DNA of 40,286 nucleotides from DASVLX01 sp035552275 (GCA_035552275.1 DASZLR010000174.1:1-40286), one strand, 5' to 3'. Positions 1 through 7,913 are shown, counted from the stretch's first letter. Program-made: numbers and translations. The notes: generated by a model not told the origin, from the sequence alone.

Positions 1-492
1 GCCGCGACCGCCGAAGCGGGGACGCTGGGCGCCCTGTCCGCCACGAATGCCGTGCTCGGCGCCCTGGGCGGCGGAGTCGTCGGCATGATGTCCGTCGCCA
101 TCAACTCCACCCCCGACCCCGATGTCCCCAGCAACGACCCATCCAGCAGCATCACCGACGACACCCAAACCCAATCCGCCAAGAACCTCAGCGACGAAGC
201 CGGACCAGATGCCAATCGCCAAATCGTCCGTGATCGCTACAATCAACTTCAGCGTGGGCGACGACCGAACGTCAAGGCGGTCGCGACGAAGGAGGAACTT
301 GAAGCCGAGTTCACCGAAATGACGAGGGGTGGCGCGCCGTTCACGAAGCCGACCTATGATGGAACGTGGTACCGGTTGCCCGATGGAACAACTGTCGGGC
401 TTCGAGGAAGCAGCCAGAGCGGCGGCGAAACCATTGACATCAATTGGGAAGATGGCAGTCCTCCCGGCAAGATTCACATCGGAGGGCGATAG
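1..492 (+). CDS. C-terminal part of a probable polymorphic/secreted toxin (5' truncated)
   Basis: The frame is open from the first base, so the true start lies upstream of the window; the 163 visible codons are the C-terminus. A glycine/alanine-rich hydrophobic stretch (about residues 8-38 of the visible part) is followed by a disordered Asp/Pro/Ser linker and a compact C-terminal domain of about 95 residues. That domain carries a TWYRLPDGTTVG segment followed by a SGGETIDI strand and ends in KIHIGGR. Small C-terminal domains with a PDG turn and an SGG-x-TIDI strand resemble RNase-type toxin tips of the BECR (barnase/EndoU/colicin/RelE) kind; this is recognition by eye, not a search. The next gene starts 2 bp after the stop, the usual toxin-immunity spacing. 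The delivery domain lies outside the window. Alternative: an ordinary secreted protein of unknown function. Confidence 0.6.
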   Translation, partial: AATAEAGTLGALSATNAVLGALGGGVVGMMSVAINSTPDPDVPSNDPSSSITDDTQTQSAKNLSDEAGPDANRQIVRDRYNQLQRGRRPNVKAVATKEELEAEFTEMTRGGAPFTKPTYDGTWYRLPDGTTVGLRGSSQSGGETIDINWEDGSPPGKIHIGGR

Positions 493-493
493 C

Positions 494-856
494 GTGAAAC
501 TCGGCAACGTGGAGAAGACGATCTTGTTCGACGGCGTGGAAGATTGGAACTACCTGGGTGCCGTCCAGGCCCTTGTCCGCTCCGAAAACCGCTCAGCCGA
601 CGAGACAACCTGGCGACGGATCACGCTGGAAGTAATCCGCAGACTAGCCGAGGACGGTCTGGTGAAGGTTGGCGAAATCCATCGCGAGGAAGGATTCGTC
701 CCTTGGGAAGAACCGATCTCGGAATCCTTGAAAAAGATCGAGAACGCTATGGTCGCCAGCGACGACTGGATTGATTGGTCAAGTTTCGCATGGCTAGCTA
801 ACACGGACAAGGGTAATGAGATAGGGAACAGCATCGACCCGGCCGAGCTTGACTGA
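494..856 (+). CDS. Candidate immunity protein for the upstream toxin
   Basis: A 120-residue acidic, mostly helical protein beginning at a GTG (494) that follows the toxin stop codon by 1 bp; the same frame is open further upstream, but that part overlaps the toxin gene and is unlikely to be used. No signal peptide or membrane segment is visible. The middle region (TWRRITLEVIRRLAEDGLVKVG) looks like a helix pair with a winged edge, and the C-terminus is rich in Trp and Asp. The family is not recognised with certainty. Position immediately after a toxin C-terminus, small size and acidic character all fit a cytoplasmic immunity protein that would bind and neutralise the toxin domain. It converges on the DUF397 gene with a 4-bp gap. 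Confidence 0.6.
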   Translation: MKLGNVEKTILFDGVEDWNYLGAVQALVRSENRSADETTWRRITLEVIRRLAEDGLVKVGEIHREEGFVPWEEPISESLKKIENAMVASDDWIDWSSFAWLANTDKGNEIGNSIDPAELD

Positions 857-860
857 CCAA

Positions 861-1088
861 TCAGATGAGGTCGTCGAATTCGCTGGCTTTGATGCCCTGG
901 AACCAGGCCAGCATCTCGGCGCGGGTGAACACGACCGTGCCGGCGTCGGGGTGGTTGCTGTTGCGGACGGCGACCCGGCCGTCCGGCATCGCCGCCGCCT
1001 CAACGCACGTGCCGCCACCGTTCCCGGCTCCGGTCGAGAAGCTGCTCTTGCGCCATTGAAGGTGGGCCAAAGGATCTGCCGACGTCAT
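861..1088 (-). CDS. DUF397 domain protein
   Basis: A 75-residue protein that is essentially one DUF397 domain: WRKSSFS near the N-terminus, a central CVEAA, then VAVRNS, and a C-terminal FTRAEMLAWFQGIKASEFDDL. The ATG has a good Shine-Dalgarno (GGAGG, 5 bases before it). It lies 21 bp downstream of the XRE/DUF5753 gene on the same strand, a pairing typical of Streptomyces and relatives (WhiJ/AbaA-like and Scr1/Scr2-type loci). In that context DUF397 proteins are thought to bind and modulate the partner regulator. The RsbW-like kinase sometimes found as a third component is not present here. Confidence 0.9.
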   Translation of the reverse strand: MTSADPLAHLQWRKSSFSTGAGNGGGTCVEAAAMPDGRVAVRNSNHPDAGTVVFTRAEMLAWFQGIKASEFDDLI

Positions 1089-1109
1089 CGGTGCCTCCTT
1101 CGTTCGTAC

Positions 1110-1994
1110 TCAGTCATAGCTCCGCATCGCCTCGGAGATCATCTCAACCGAAGCCTCGCGAGACAATGCTTGCTGAGTCAGGATGCCGAAGCGCAGTGTC
1201 AACAATCGTACGCGGTCCCGGTCCTCGATATACAGCGTTCCGGCGGGACCTTCGACGTGGCCGACGTCCGGGATCGGTTCGGGCAGCGTCAGCACGGCGA
1301 ACGGACCTTCAAGTCCCGGGCTGCCGCCGATGTTCTTGGGCAGCACCTGCATGGTGATACTCGGCTTCTTGGCGAGTTCGAGCAGCCGGCGCAACTGGCC
1401 ATACATGACCGGCGGCTCTCCGACGACCCGCTCCAGGACGGTCTGGTCGATGATGAAGTGCAGGTTGGGCGGCTCGTCATGGTCGATAATCTGCTGCCGC
1501 ACCATCCGGGCAGCGATCAGGTCCGCCATGTCTTCCGGAGCGAATACACCAGGATTGATCACGTTGATCAGGGCTCGGGTGTAGTCCGGCGTTTGCAGCA
1601 GGCCATGAACAAGCTGGCTCTGAAAGTCCCGTAGGCCGACCAATCCTCCCTCGATGCCGAGCAGCGGTGGCGCTTCCTTGGGAAGAACGCCAAGGTAGCG
1701 GACCCACCAGCCCTGTTCGTTGGAGCCGAGGGCCAACTGCAGGAGGCCGTCTCGGGTGGCGACGTCGGTGACCCGGTAGGCGTCGAGCAGTTGCTCGATG
1801 TCGCGTGGCTTCAGGCCCTGCTCGCGGTTCTCAATCCGGGACATCTTGGAACGCGACCACTTGCCCTGTCCCTGCTGCAACCGCTCAATGGCCTCCTCCT
1901 GGGTCAGCTCAGCCTGCTCTCGCAACGCCTTCAGCGTCGCCGCCAGCTGCCAGCGCCGCACGATGGAAACACCGGCATCCAAACCCTGGGTCAT
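1110..1994 (-). CDS. XRE-family regulator with DUF5753 domain
   Basis: The N-terminal ~75 residues form a Cro/C1-type helix-turn-helix (TLKALREQAELTQEEAIERL, then KWSRSKMSRIENRE). The remaining ~190 residues match the DUF5753 ligand/partner-sensing domain, with a QSQLVHGLLQTPDYTRAL segment, a MYGQLRRLLELA segment and IEDRDRVRLL near the end. The total of 294 residues is normal for this family. Two ATGs lie 6 bp apart (2000 and 1994); GGAGGA abuts the first, so the second is the better-spaced start and is used here. It forms an operon with the downstream DUF397 gene. The inverted repeat in the divergent upstream region is a plausible autoregulatory site. Its ligand cannot be told from sequence. 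Confidence 0.92.
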   Translation of the reverse strand: MTQGLDAGVSIVRRWQLAATLKALREQAELTQEEAIERLQQGQGKWSRSKMSRIENREQGLKPRDIEQLLDAYRVTDVATRDGLLQLALGSNEQGWWVRYLGVLPKEAPPLLGIEGGLVGLRDFQSQLVHGLLQTPDYTRALINVINPGVFAPEDMADLIAARMVRQQIIDHDEPPNLHFIIDQTVLERVVGEPPVMYGQLRRLLELAKKPSITMQVLPKNIGGSPGLEGPFAVLTLPEPIPDVGHVEGPAGTLYIEDRDRVRLLTLRFGILTQQALSREASVEMISEAMRSYD

Positions 1995-2035
1995 GATCAT
2001 TCCTCCGCTCCCATTAGCCCGTTCGGGCGATATCC

Positions 2036-2065
2036 GGACTGTCCGGTTGATTGGCCGGACCGTCC
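2036..2065. promoter_or_regulatory. Inverted repeat, candidate operator of the divergent XRE/2116 intergenic region
   Basis: Left arm GGACTGTCCGG (2036-2046) and right arm CCGGACCGTCC (2055-2065) pair over 11 positions with one mismatch around an 8-bp spacer. It lies in the 121-bp divergent space between the XRE/DUF5753 gene and the gene starting at 2116, where an autoregulatory operator would be expected. TTGATT (2047-2052) inside the spacer could contribute a -35 for the rightward gene. Regulator assignment is inference. Confidence 0.5.
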
Positions 2066-2115
2066 ATGACAGTCTAACTCATCGCAGCGCTGTAACCACT
2101 TGTACGGAGGAACTG

Positions 2116-2493
2116 ATGCTAGATCCCACGAACCGGAGCAACGGCAACCAACACCCCCTATATGACCTCGTTCCCGATCCGACCGACCAACAGCCGATGG
2201 GCACCGAGGCCGAATTCGACACGATCGTTGAGGGCACCGTCACCACCTACGCGCCCCGACTGTTCGCTGTCGTCCAGGAGTACGGCGACCGCGTCGACTT
2301 CCACATCGCGGCCTGGGGCATGGCCTTCGAGGATCACTGCGACCTGATCGACAGCGAGGGCAGCGTTGTCCGCACCGGCATGCAGTCCCCGGAGCACGCG
2401 CTGCGCGGCTACCAGATCGGCGACCGGGTGCGGCCGCGCCTCGTCTGGGTGAACCCGGATGCCAAGAATCCGCTTCTCGATCTGCTCGCCTAG
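2116..2493 (+). CDS. Hypothetical protein divergent from the XRE/DUF397 pair
   Basis: A 125-residue acidic soluble protein. The ATG at 2116 is supported by GGAGGA at 2106-2111. After a ~35-residue polar N-terminus comes a beta-rich region (TIVEGTVTTYAPRLFAVVQE, then DRVDFHIAAWGMAF and GDRVRPRLVWVNPDA) that could form a small barrel. No family is recognised, and no membrane segment, signal peptide or catalytic motif is visible. It shares its upstream region, including an 11-bp inverted repeat, with the XRE/DUF5753 gene, so joint regulation is plausible. It converges on the serine hydrolase gene with a 12-bp gap. Confidence 0.75.
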   Translation: MLDPTNRSNGNQHPLYDLVPDPTDQQPMGTEAEFDTIVEGTVTTYAPRLFAVVQEYGDRVDFHIAAWGMAFEDHCDLIDSEGSVVRTGMQSPEHALRGYQIGDRVRPRLVWVNPDAKNPLLDLLA

Positions 2494-2505
2494 CGAATCA
2501 CCGGA

Positions 2506-3483
2506 TCACAGCGAGCGGCCGCCGAACAACAAGGCGGAGACATGGTTGTCGGTGGCCTGACCGTCGGCGTAAACACCTTGCCGGTTCAGGCTGTTCATCA
2601 TCGCGACCGTGTACCGCTCCCCCGGCCCGACATACCCGACCGAGTTCATCACCCAGCCGGTGTCCTCCAGCGACCAGCCGTCCTTGTTGCCGGGCGAGGC
2701 GGCCGGTCCGGCGCCCCACACACCCCACTGCTGGTCGACGTCGACGTTCTTGAGCTGGTTGACGATGTAGTCCCGGGTGTCCGACGGCAACTGGGTCAGC
2801 ACGTAGTTGATCAGCCGGTCCAGGTCGTTCGGCGTGCACTTCTGGAATCCCCAGTACGGGAAGTACTTGATATAACCCGCTTTCGGCGACAACGACGTCA
2901 TGCCGTAGCGGGGAAAGTCGTTGTTGAACGTCATGTGGTCGGGGCCGGAGTACTTGAACCACAATGAGTCGGCGGCGTTGTCGTCCGAGCTGTGCAGCAT
3001 CCGCTGGATCAGGTCGCGGTCGCCGGCCGACAGCGTGATCGTGCCGGCGCGGTCCCGCAGGAACAGGTCGACGGTCATCGCCAGCTTGATCGTCGATGCC
3101 GTCCACACCATGGTGTTCGCGTACTCGTTGCGCCACACCGCGCCGGTCTGCCGGTCCCGCACCACGATCCCGACCGTCCCCGGCCGGGTCTTGATATATG
3201 CCTCAACAGCCGCGAACCGGCGCTGGAAATCGCAGTCGAAGCCGGACTGCGGGTACGGGCAGTCGCCAGCGGGGTTGGCCTTGACGGGTTGCGGCGACGG
3301 CGTTGACGAGGTCGACGTGACCGAAGTGGACGAATCGGCGCTCGATGCGGTGCCGCTGGGCGGGGTGATCTCGCCCTGCTGTGCCACCGGGGCCGGCGAA
3401 CCGCTTCCGCAGCCCGCAGCGCCCAGCAACATGCCCAACAGCACCGCAACCAACAAGACCGGGGACCGAAGCAACCGAACCAC
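2506..3483 (-). CDS. Beta-lactamase/PBP-like serine hydrolase lipoprotein
   Basis: 325 residues. The N-terminus is a lipoprotein signal (hydrophobic 8-22, then AAGC with Cys25 as lipidation site; Ala at -3 is slightly off consensus). A Ser/Thr/Pro-rich linker (about 40-70) leads to the hydrolase domain. Catalytic landmarks of the class A beta-lactamase fold are visible: STIK at 130-133 (SxxK), SSDDN at 165-169 in place of SDN, and KDG at 267-269 in place of K-T/S-G. Two cysteines at 75 and 84 flank the domain start. Known relatives act outside the membrane on beta-lactams or peptidoglycan peptides; the altered second and third motifs make efficient beta-lactamase activity uncertain. It starts 29 bp after qcrB and may be read from the same transcript. 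Confidence 0.85.
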   Translation of the reverse strand: MVRLLRSPVLLVAVLLGMLLGAAGCGSGSPAPVAQQGEITPPSGTASSADSSTSVTSTSSTPSPQPVKANPAGDCPYPQSGFDCDFQRRFAAVEAYIKTRPGTVGIVVRDRQTGAVWRNEYANTMVWTASTIKLAMTVDLFLRDRAGTITLSAGDRDLIQRMLHSSDDNAADSLWFKYSGPDHMTFNNDFPRYGMTSLSPKAGYIKYFPYWGFQKCTPNDLDRLINYVLTQLPSDTRDYIVNQLKNVDVDQQWGVWGAGPAASPGNKDGWSLEDTGWVMNSVGYVGPGERYTVAMMNSLNRQGVYADGQATDNHVSALLFGGRSL

Positions 3484-3512
3484 CCGGGCAGGCTAGCTGA
3501 CGGCCAGTCCGG

Positions 3513-5222
3513 TCAGTCTGCCGACTCGGACGTGCTGGCGCGCTCAGCCTCCGAGCCAGCCGAACCGTGTGAGCCGTTCGAGCCACTACCGTTGCGCGCC
3601 GCCTCAAGCTCCAGGGCCGCCTTGTGCTGTTCGGCCCGAGCCCGTTCCAGCGCGACAGTCTCCTCGGCCGGGTCCGGCTTGAAGAAGCTGCCCACCACCG
3701 GATGCCCGGCCGCGCCCAGCTTGTTCATCCGCTTGGGCACCGGAGCGCCCTGGTACGGCAGCGCCTTGGGGTGGCCGTGGTCGTCCACCGGCCCCAGCGG
3801 CTGGTGCACCTCGATGAACTCGCCGTGCGGCAGCCGCCGGATGATGCCGGTCTCGATGCCGTGTTCCAGCACTTCGCGGTCGCCCCGCTGCAAACCGATG
3901 CAGATCCGGTAGGTGATGAAGTACGCCAGCGGCGGCAACACCAGCAACCCGATCCGACCGGCCCAGGTCGTCGCGTTCAGCGAGATGTGGAACTTGTTGG
4001 CGAAGATGTCGTTGCCGCCCGACAGCAGCGCCACCATGAAGTAGGTGATCGCCATCGCGCCGAGGCTGGTCCGCACCGGCACGTCGCGGGGCCGCTGCAA
4101 CAGGTTGTGTGCCGCGGTGTCCTTGGTCAGTTTTCGTTCCAGGAACGGATAGACCGCCGCCAGACCGACCAACATCGGAAGCCCCGCCATGAACGGGAAG
4201 AACGCCGCCGGAATCATGTAGTGCCCGAGATATATCTCCCAGGACGGCCACAGTCGGACCAGGCCGTCGGTCCAGCCCATGTACCAGTCCGGCTGCGATC
4301 CGGCGGAAACCTGCGCCGCGTTGTACGGTCCGAAATTCCAGATCGGGTTGATCTGGAACAGGCCGCTGATCAGCGCGATAACGCCGGCCACGACCGCGAA
4401 GAAGCCGCCGCCCTTGAGCGCGAACACCGGCATGATCCGCACGCCGACGACATTGGTCTCCTTGCGCCGCACACCGGGGAACTGGGTGTGCTTCTGGTAC
4501 CACACCAAACCCAGGTGCACAGCGATCAACGCCAGCAGAATCCCCGGAATCAGCAGAATGTGGATCGAGTACAGCCGTGGAATGAGCACCCCGTCGCCGG
4601 GGAACTTGCCACCGAACAGCAGCCAGTTGACCCAGGTGCCGACGACCGGGATGGACAGCAGCAGGCCGGACATGATCCGCAGGCCGGTGCCGGACAGCGC
4701 GTCATCGGGCAGGCCATAGCCGAAGAAGCCCTCGGTCGCGCCGAGCGCGAACAGCGTCACGCCGATGACCCAGTTCGTCTCCCTCGGCTTGCGGAACGCG
4801 CCGGTGAAGAAAATCCGCAGCATGTGCACGACGATCGCGGACATGAACAGCAGCGCCGCCCAGTGGTGCACCTGCCGCACGAACAGCCCGCCGCGCACGT
4901 CGAACGTGATGTTCAGGGTCGACGCGAACGCCCGGGACATCTCGATGCCGCGCAGGTCCGCGAAGCTGCCGTTGTAGGTGACGTCGGTCATCGACGGGTC
5001 GAAGAACAGCGCCAGGTAGGTGCCGGACAGCAGCAGCACGATGAAGCTGTACAGGGCGATCTCGCCGAGCATGAACGACCAGTGGCTCGGGAAGACCTTG
5101 TTGATCTGCCGCCGGATGCCGGGCGCCATGTGGTACCGCTCGTCCATGTCCTGCGCGGCCTTGCTGACCTGCTTGAGCACAGGATTGGTCGGCTTCGTCG
5201 GCGTGGTGATCGAGGTGCTCAT
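3513..5222 (-). CDS. qcrB: Cytochrome bc1 complex cytochrome b subunit
   Basis: 569 residues. The di-heme cytochrome b of the actinobacterial bc1 complex oxidises menaquinol and reduces the Rieske protein and b hemes in the cytoplasmic membrane. Candidate heme ligands are His119 and His133 in one helix and His221 and His236 in another; the 15-residue spacing of the second pair is of the b6 type. PDWY at 311-314 replaces the PEWY of the quinol oxidation site, and about eight membrane helices are evident. The C-terminal ~90 residues are a polar Ser/Gly/Ala-rich cytoplasmic tail. The start used is the ATG at 5222, which overlaps the qcrA stop as ATGA and has GGGAG 8 bases upstream; a start 15 bases further upstream also exists but lacks this context. 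Last gene of ctaE-qcrCAB. Confidence 0.97.
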   Translation of the reverse strand: MSTSITTPTKPTNPVLKQVSKAAQDMDERYHMAPGIRRQINKVFPSHWSFMLGEIALYSFIVLLLSGTYLALFFDPSMTDVTYNGSFADLRGIEMSRAFASTLNITFDVRGGLFVRQVHHWAALLFMSAIVVHMLRIFFTGAFRKPRETNWVIGVTLFALGATEGFFGYGLPDDALSGTGLRIMSGLLLSIPVVGTWVNWLLFGGKFPGDGVLIPRLYSIHILLIPGILLALIAVHLGLVWYQKHTQFPGVRRKETNVVGVRIMPVFALKGGGFFAVVAGVIALISGLFQINPIWNFGPYNAAQVSAGSQPDWYMGWTDGLVRLWPSWEIYLGHYMIPAAFFPFMAGLPMLVGLAAVYPFLERKLTKDTAAHNLLQRPRDVPVRTSLGAMAITYFMVALLSGGNDIFANKFHISLNATTWAGRIGLLVLPPLAYFITYRICIGLQRGDREVLEHGIETGIIRRLPHGEFIEVHQPLGPVDDHGHPKALPYQGAPVPKRMNKLGAAGHPVVGSFFKPDPAEETVALERARAEQHKAALELEAARNGSGSNGSHGSAGSEAERASTSESAD

Positions 5223-6355
5223 GACGACCGCTCCCAAAAGGCCGGGCCAACGGCTTCGATGAAGTCATGCCTAGCGTAGAAGTATCCGGTCGCTTCATCC
5301 ACCGCGATCGGCAACTGCGCCAGCGACCGCGTGGCCGGCCCGAACACCGGTTTGCAGTACTCCAGCGTGTTGAACTGTGACTGATGACACGGGCAGAGGA
5401 TGCGGTTCGTCTGCTGCTCGAACAGCGAGACCGGGCAGCCGAGGTGGCTGCAGATCTTCGTGTAGGCGTAGTAGTCGCCGTAGTTGAAGTCTTCCTGGCC
5501 CTTGCGCTTGACGACCTGCGCCGAGTCCGTCGGGCGCAGCCGGATCAGCATCACCGGGTTGTCCGACTCGGTCAGCGCCGCGTACAGCTTGTCCGCGTTG
5601 CCGCGCTCGGACTCCCGGAACGGGAACACCGTCTGCATCGCGCCCGCGTCCATGTCGGCCGGGCTGACCAGCGCGACCTCGCTCGGGTCGCCGGTGTCCT
5701 TGCGCAGGAACACCCGCTCGGCGCCCGGACCCGGCGGCTCGTACCAGCCGGTGTGCCACAGCGACTCGTTGCTGTTGGAGTTCGCCCACGGGTTCTTCAG
5801 CAGCCCGCCCAGCGGCAGCACCACCAGGGTCAGCCCGAACACGCCGGCCGCCGCGCCGGCGGTGCGCTTGATCAGCGAACGGCGGGCGATGGTGCTGCGG
5901 TTCCCGGCGTCGGCGAACTCGGCCAGAATCGTCTGCCGGTCGACCTCGGAGGACTGCCCGTCGTGCCGCTGCTGGATGGCGACCTCGTGCGGCACGAACT
6001 TCTTCACGTAGGCGATCGCGCCGACGCCCAGCGCCAGCACCGCGACACCCAGGGTGACGCCCAGCAGCGGCGTGTACAGCAGGTATTTGCCCTGGTCACC
6101 GGGCAGTTTGTACTGCCACGGCCACCAGATGAACACCACGACGAAGGCGATCGAGGCGATCAGCCCGAGGGCGAACCAGCCGGCCACCATCCGCTCGGCC
6201 CGACGCTCCGCCCGGGTTCCCTTGACCGGCCACGGGTCGTCGTACTCGACCAGTTCGACGCCGTCCAGCTGCAGGCCGAGCTTGACCAGCTCGTCCCGGT
6301 CCATCGTGGCCAGTTCCTCGTCGCTGGGCACGCGCACGTCCTCCGAGTCACTCAT
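5219..6355 (-). CDS. qcrA: Cytochrome bc1 complex Rieske iron-sulfur subunit
   Basis: 378 residues. It carries the 2Fe-2S cluster that takes electrons from menaquinol and passes them to QcrC. The ligand boxes are CSHLGC (302-307) and CPCH (321-324) followed by QSQF. As usual in actinobacteria, three N-terminal membrane helices precede the cluster domain (about 57-79, 91-117 and 163-187), and a twin-arginine pair (ARRSLIKR) precedes the third. This fits the known mixed Sec/Tat assembly of actinobacterial Rieske proteins. The start chosen is ATG 6355, which overlaps the qcrC stop as ATGA; an in-frame GTG at 6373 lies inside qcrC and is less likely. It also overlaps qcrB by 4 bp. Confidence 0.97.
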   Translation of the reverse strand: MSDSEDVRVPSDEELATMDRDELVKLGLQLDGVELVEYDDPWPVKGTRAERRAERMVAGWFALGLIASIAFVVVFIWWPWQYKLPGDQGKYLLYTPLLGVTLGVAVLALGVGAIAYVKKFVPHEVAIQQRHDGQSSEVDRQTILAEFADAGNRSTIARRSLIKRTAGAAAGVFGLTLVVLPLGGLLKNPWANSNSNESLWHTGWYEPPGPGAERVFLRKDTGDPSEVALVSPADMDAGAMQTVFPFRESERGNADKLYAALTESDNPVMLIRLRPTDSAQVVKRKGQEDFNYGDYYAYTKICSHLGCPVSLFEQQTNRILCPCHQSQFNTLEYCKPVFGPATRSLAQLPIAVDEATGYFYARHDFIEAVGPAFWERSS

Positions 6356-7185
6356 GCCTTCGCTCCGATCCACAGGGTCACGCCGACCAGCGCGGCGATA
6401 CCCAACGCGAACATCACAAAGCCTTCGGACACCGGACCCAGCCCGCCCAGCGGGTTACCGCCCGGGTTGTTGTTGGCGCCGGTGACGGACTGGATGTACG
6501 CGATGATGTCTTTCTTCTCGTCCGGGGTGAGCTGGCGGTCGGAGAACTTCGGCATGTTCTGCGGACCGGACAGCATCGCCGTGTAGATCACGTCCGGCGA
6601 GGCGTTCTGCAACGAGGGCGCGAACTTGCCGCCCGACAGCGCGCCGCCCTGGCCGGTGAAGTTGTGGCAGGACTCGCAGTTGAGCCGGAACAGGTCGCCG
6701 CCGCGCGCCGCGTCGGTGCCGATCAGCTGCGCACCGGTCTCGGTGGGCCGCTGCGGGCCGCCGCCGATGGACTCGATGTAGGCGTCCAGCGCGTCGATCT
6801 GCTGCGGGGTGAACATCGACGGCTTCTGTTCCGCCTGCGGGCTCTGCTCGGCCAGCGGCATCCGGCCGGTCGACACCTGGAAGTACACCGCCGCCGAGCC
6901 GACGCCGACCAGGCTCGGACCGCGGTTGTTCTCGCCTTGCAGGTTCGCGCCGTGGCAGGTGATGCAGGTGTTCTCGAACAGTTGCTTGCCCTGCGCGACC
7001 AGCGCGGCGTTGCCGTCGGCCGCGTGCGCGACCTGCGGGGTGGGAGTGAGCACGCTGTACAGCGCACCCGCGCCGACCAGCGCGACGCCCAGCGCGAGCA
7101 GGCCGGAGACCCGCCGCCGCAGCTTGGTGCGGCGACCGAGCCGACGCTCTTGGGCGGCTGTCGGGTCTGCCTTCTTGGTGGTCAT
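6352..7185 (-). CDS. qcrC: Cytochrome bc1 complex di-heme cytochrome c subunit
   Basis: 277 residues. Two class I cytochrome c domains carry CITCH at 74-78 and CESCH at 170-174; Met109 and Met211 are likely axial ligands. A basic N-terminus precedes a signal-anchor helix (about 26-47), and a C-terminal helix (about 254-274) holds the protein in the membrane. Having two hemes c lets QcrC hand electrons directly to the CuA centre of the aa3 oxidase in the bc1-aa3 supercomplex without a soluble cytochrome c. The Shine-Dalgarno GAGGA lies 6 bases before the ATG. It follows ctaE after 36 bp and overlaps qcrA by 4 bp. Confidence 0.97.
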   Translation of the reverse strand: MTTKKADPTAAQERRLGRRTKLRRRVSGLLALGVALVGAGALYSVLTPTPQVAHAADGNAALVAQGKQLFENTCITCHGANLQGENNRGPSLVGVGSAAVYFQVSTGRMPLAEQSPQAEQKPSMFTPQQIDALDAYIESIGGGPQRPTETGAQLIGTDAARGGDLFRLNCESCHNFTGQGGALSGGKFAPSLQNASPDVIYTAMLSGPQNMPKFSDRQLTPDEKKDIIAYIQSVTGANNNPGGNPLGGLGPVSEGFVMFALGIAALVGVTLWIGAKA

Positions 7186-7221
7186 CTACTTCCTCGGATC
7201 CGGGCGGGCGTCAGCGGAGTG

Positions 7222-7839
7222 TCACTTGAGCAGTTCGACGCAGGCGAACAGGCCGATCCAGACGATGTCGACGAAGTGCCAGTAGTAGGACACCACGATG
7301 CTGGCGGTCGCCTGGGCCGGGGTGAACTTGCTCATCTTGGTTCGCATCATCAGGAAGATGAACGCGACCAGGCCGCCGAGCACATGCAGTCCGTGGAAGC
7401 CAGTGGCGATGAAGAACACCGATCCCCACGCCGACGAGGAGATCGTGGTGTGGTGCTGGGTGACGAGCATGTAGTACTCGCCGGCCTGGCCGCCCAGGAA
7501 GGTCAGGCCCATCAGGAAGGTGAGCGAGTACCACCGGCGCAGGCCGATGACGTCGCCCTTCTCCGCGGCGAAAACGCCGAGCTGGCAGGTGACCGAGGAC
7601 AGCACGAGGATGATCGTGAACCAGATCGAGTATCCCCAGATGTCCAGCTCCGCCGGCTTCGGCGGCCAGTCGGGCGCCGAGTTCTGGGCTTTCACCGTGA
7701 AGAACATGGCGAAGAGGCCCGCGAAGAACATCAGTTCGCTGGACAGCCAGATGATCGTGCCGACGCTGACCATGTTGGGGCGGTTCAGCGAGTGCACACG
7801 CTGGCCGATGCTGGGCGCTGCCGTTGTCACGCCAGGCAT
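7222..7839 (-). CDS. ctaE: Cytochrome c oxidase subunit III
   Basis: 205 residues with about five membrane helices, the usual short actinobacterial form lacking the first two helices of the mitochondrial subunit. Family signatures include MVSVGTIIWLSSELMFFAGL, GFHGLHVLGGL and a C-terminal YYWHFVDIVWIGLF. It is the third core subunit of the aa3 oxidase, stabilising the subunit I reaction centre, which is not encoded in this window. It is the first gene of ctaE-qcrC-qcrA-qcrB. The upstream region to 8042 contains two perfect inverted repeats and should carry the operon promoter. Confidence 0.97.
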   Translation of the reverse strand: MPGVTTAAPSIGQRVHSLNRPNMVSVGTIIWLSSELMFFAGLFAMFFTVKAQNSAPDWPPKPAELDIWGYSIWFTIILVLSSVTCQLGVFAAEKGDVIGLRRWYSLTFLMGLTFLGGQAGEYYMLVTQHHTTISSSAWGSVFFIATGFHGLHVLGGLVAFIFLMMRTKMSKFTPAQATASIVVSYYWHFVDIVWIGLFACVELLK

Positions 7840-7858
7840 TATGGCTTGTCGCGCCTAC

Positions 7859-7890
7859 CCATGACGCGTGGGGTGGGCCGCGCGTCATGG
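7859..7890. promoter_or_regulatory. 10-bp perfect inverted repeat upstream of ctaE
   Basis: CCATGACGCG (7859-7868) and CGCGTCATGG (7881-7890) pair perfectly around a 12-bp spacer, 20 bp upstream of the ctaE start and inside the divergent gap with the pseudo-receiver gene. It could be an operator or a 5'-leader hairpin of the ctaE-qcrCAB transcript. A terminator is not expected here because the flanking genes diverge. Confidence 0.5.
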
Positions 7891-7913
7891 TCACTTCGGT
7901 CACAGCGGCATTG

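Noticed and set aside
1798..2115. Upstream extension of the 2116-2493 gene
   Set aside because: The extension overlaps the XRE/DUF5753 gene on the other strand, and a well-placed GGAGGA supports the ATG at 2116.
5219..6355. Q in place of G in the second Rieske box as an anomaly
   Set aside because: CPCHQSQF is the form I recall from actinobacterial QcrA generally, so it is not unusual.
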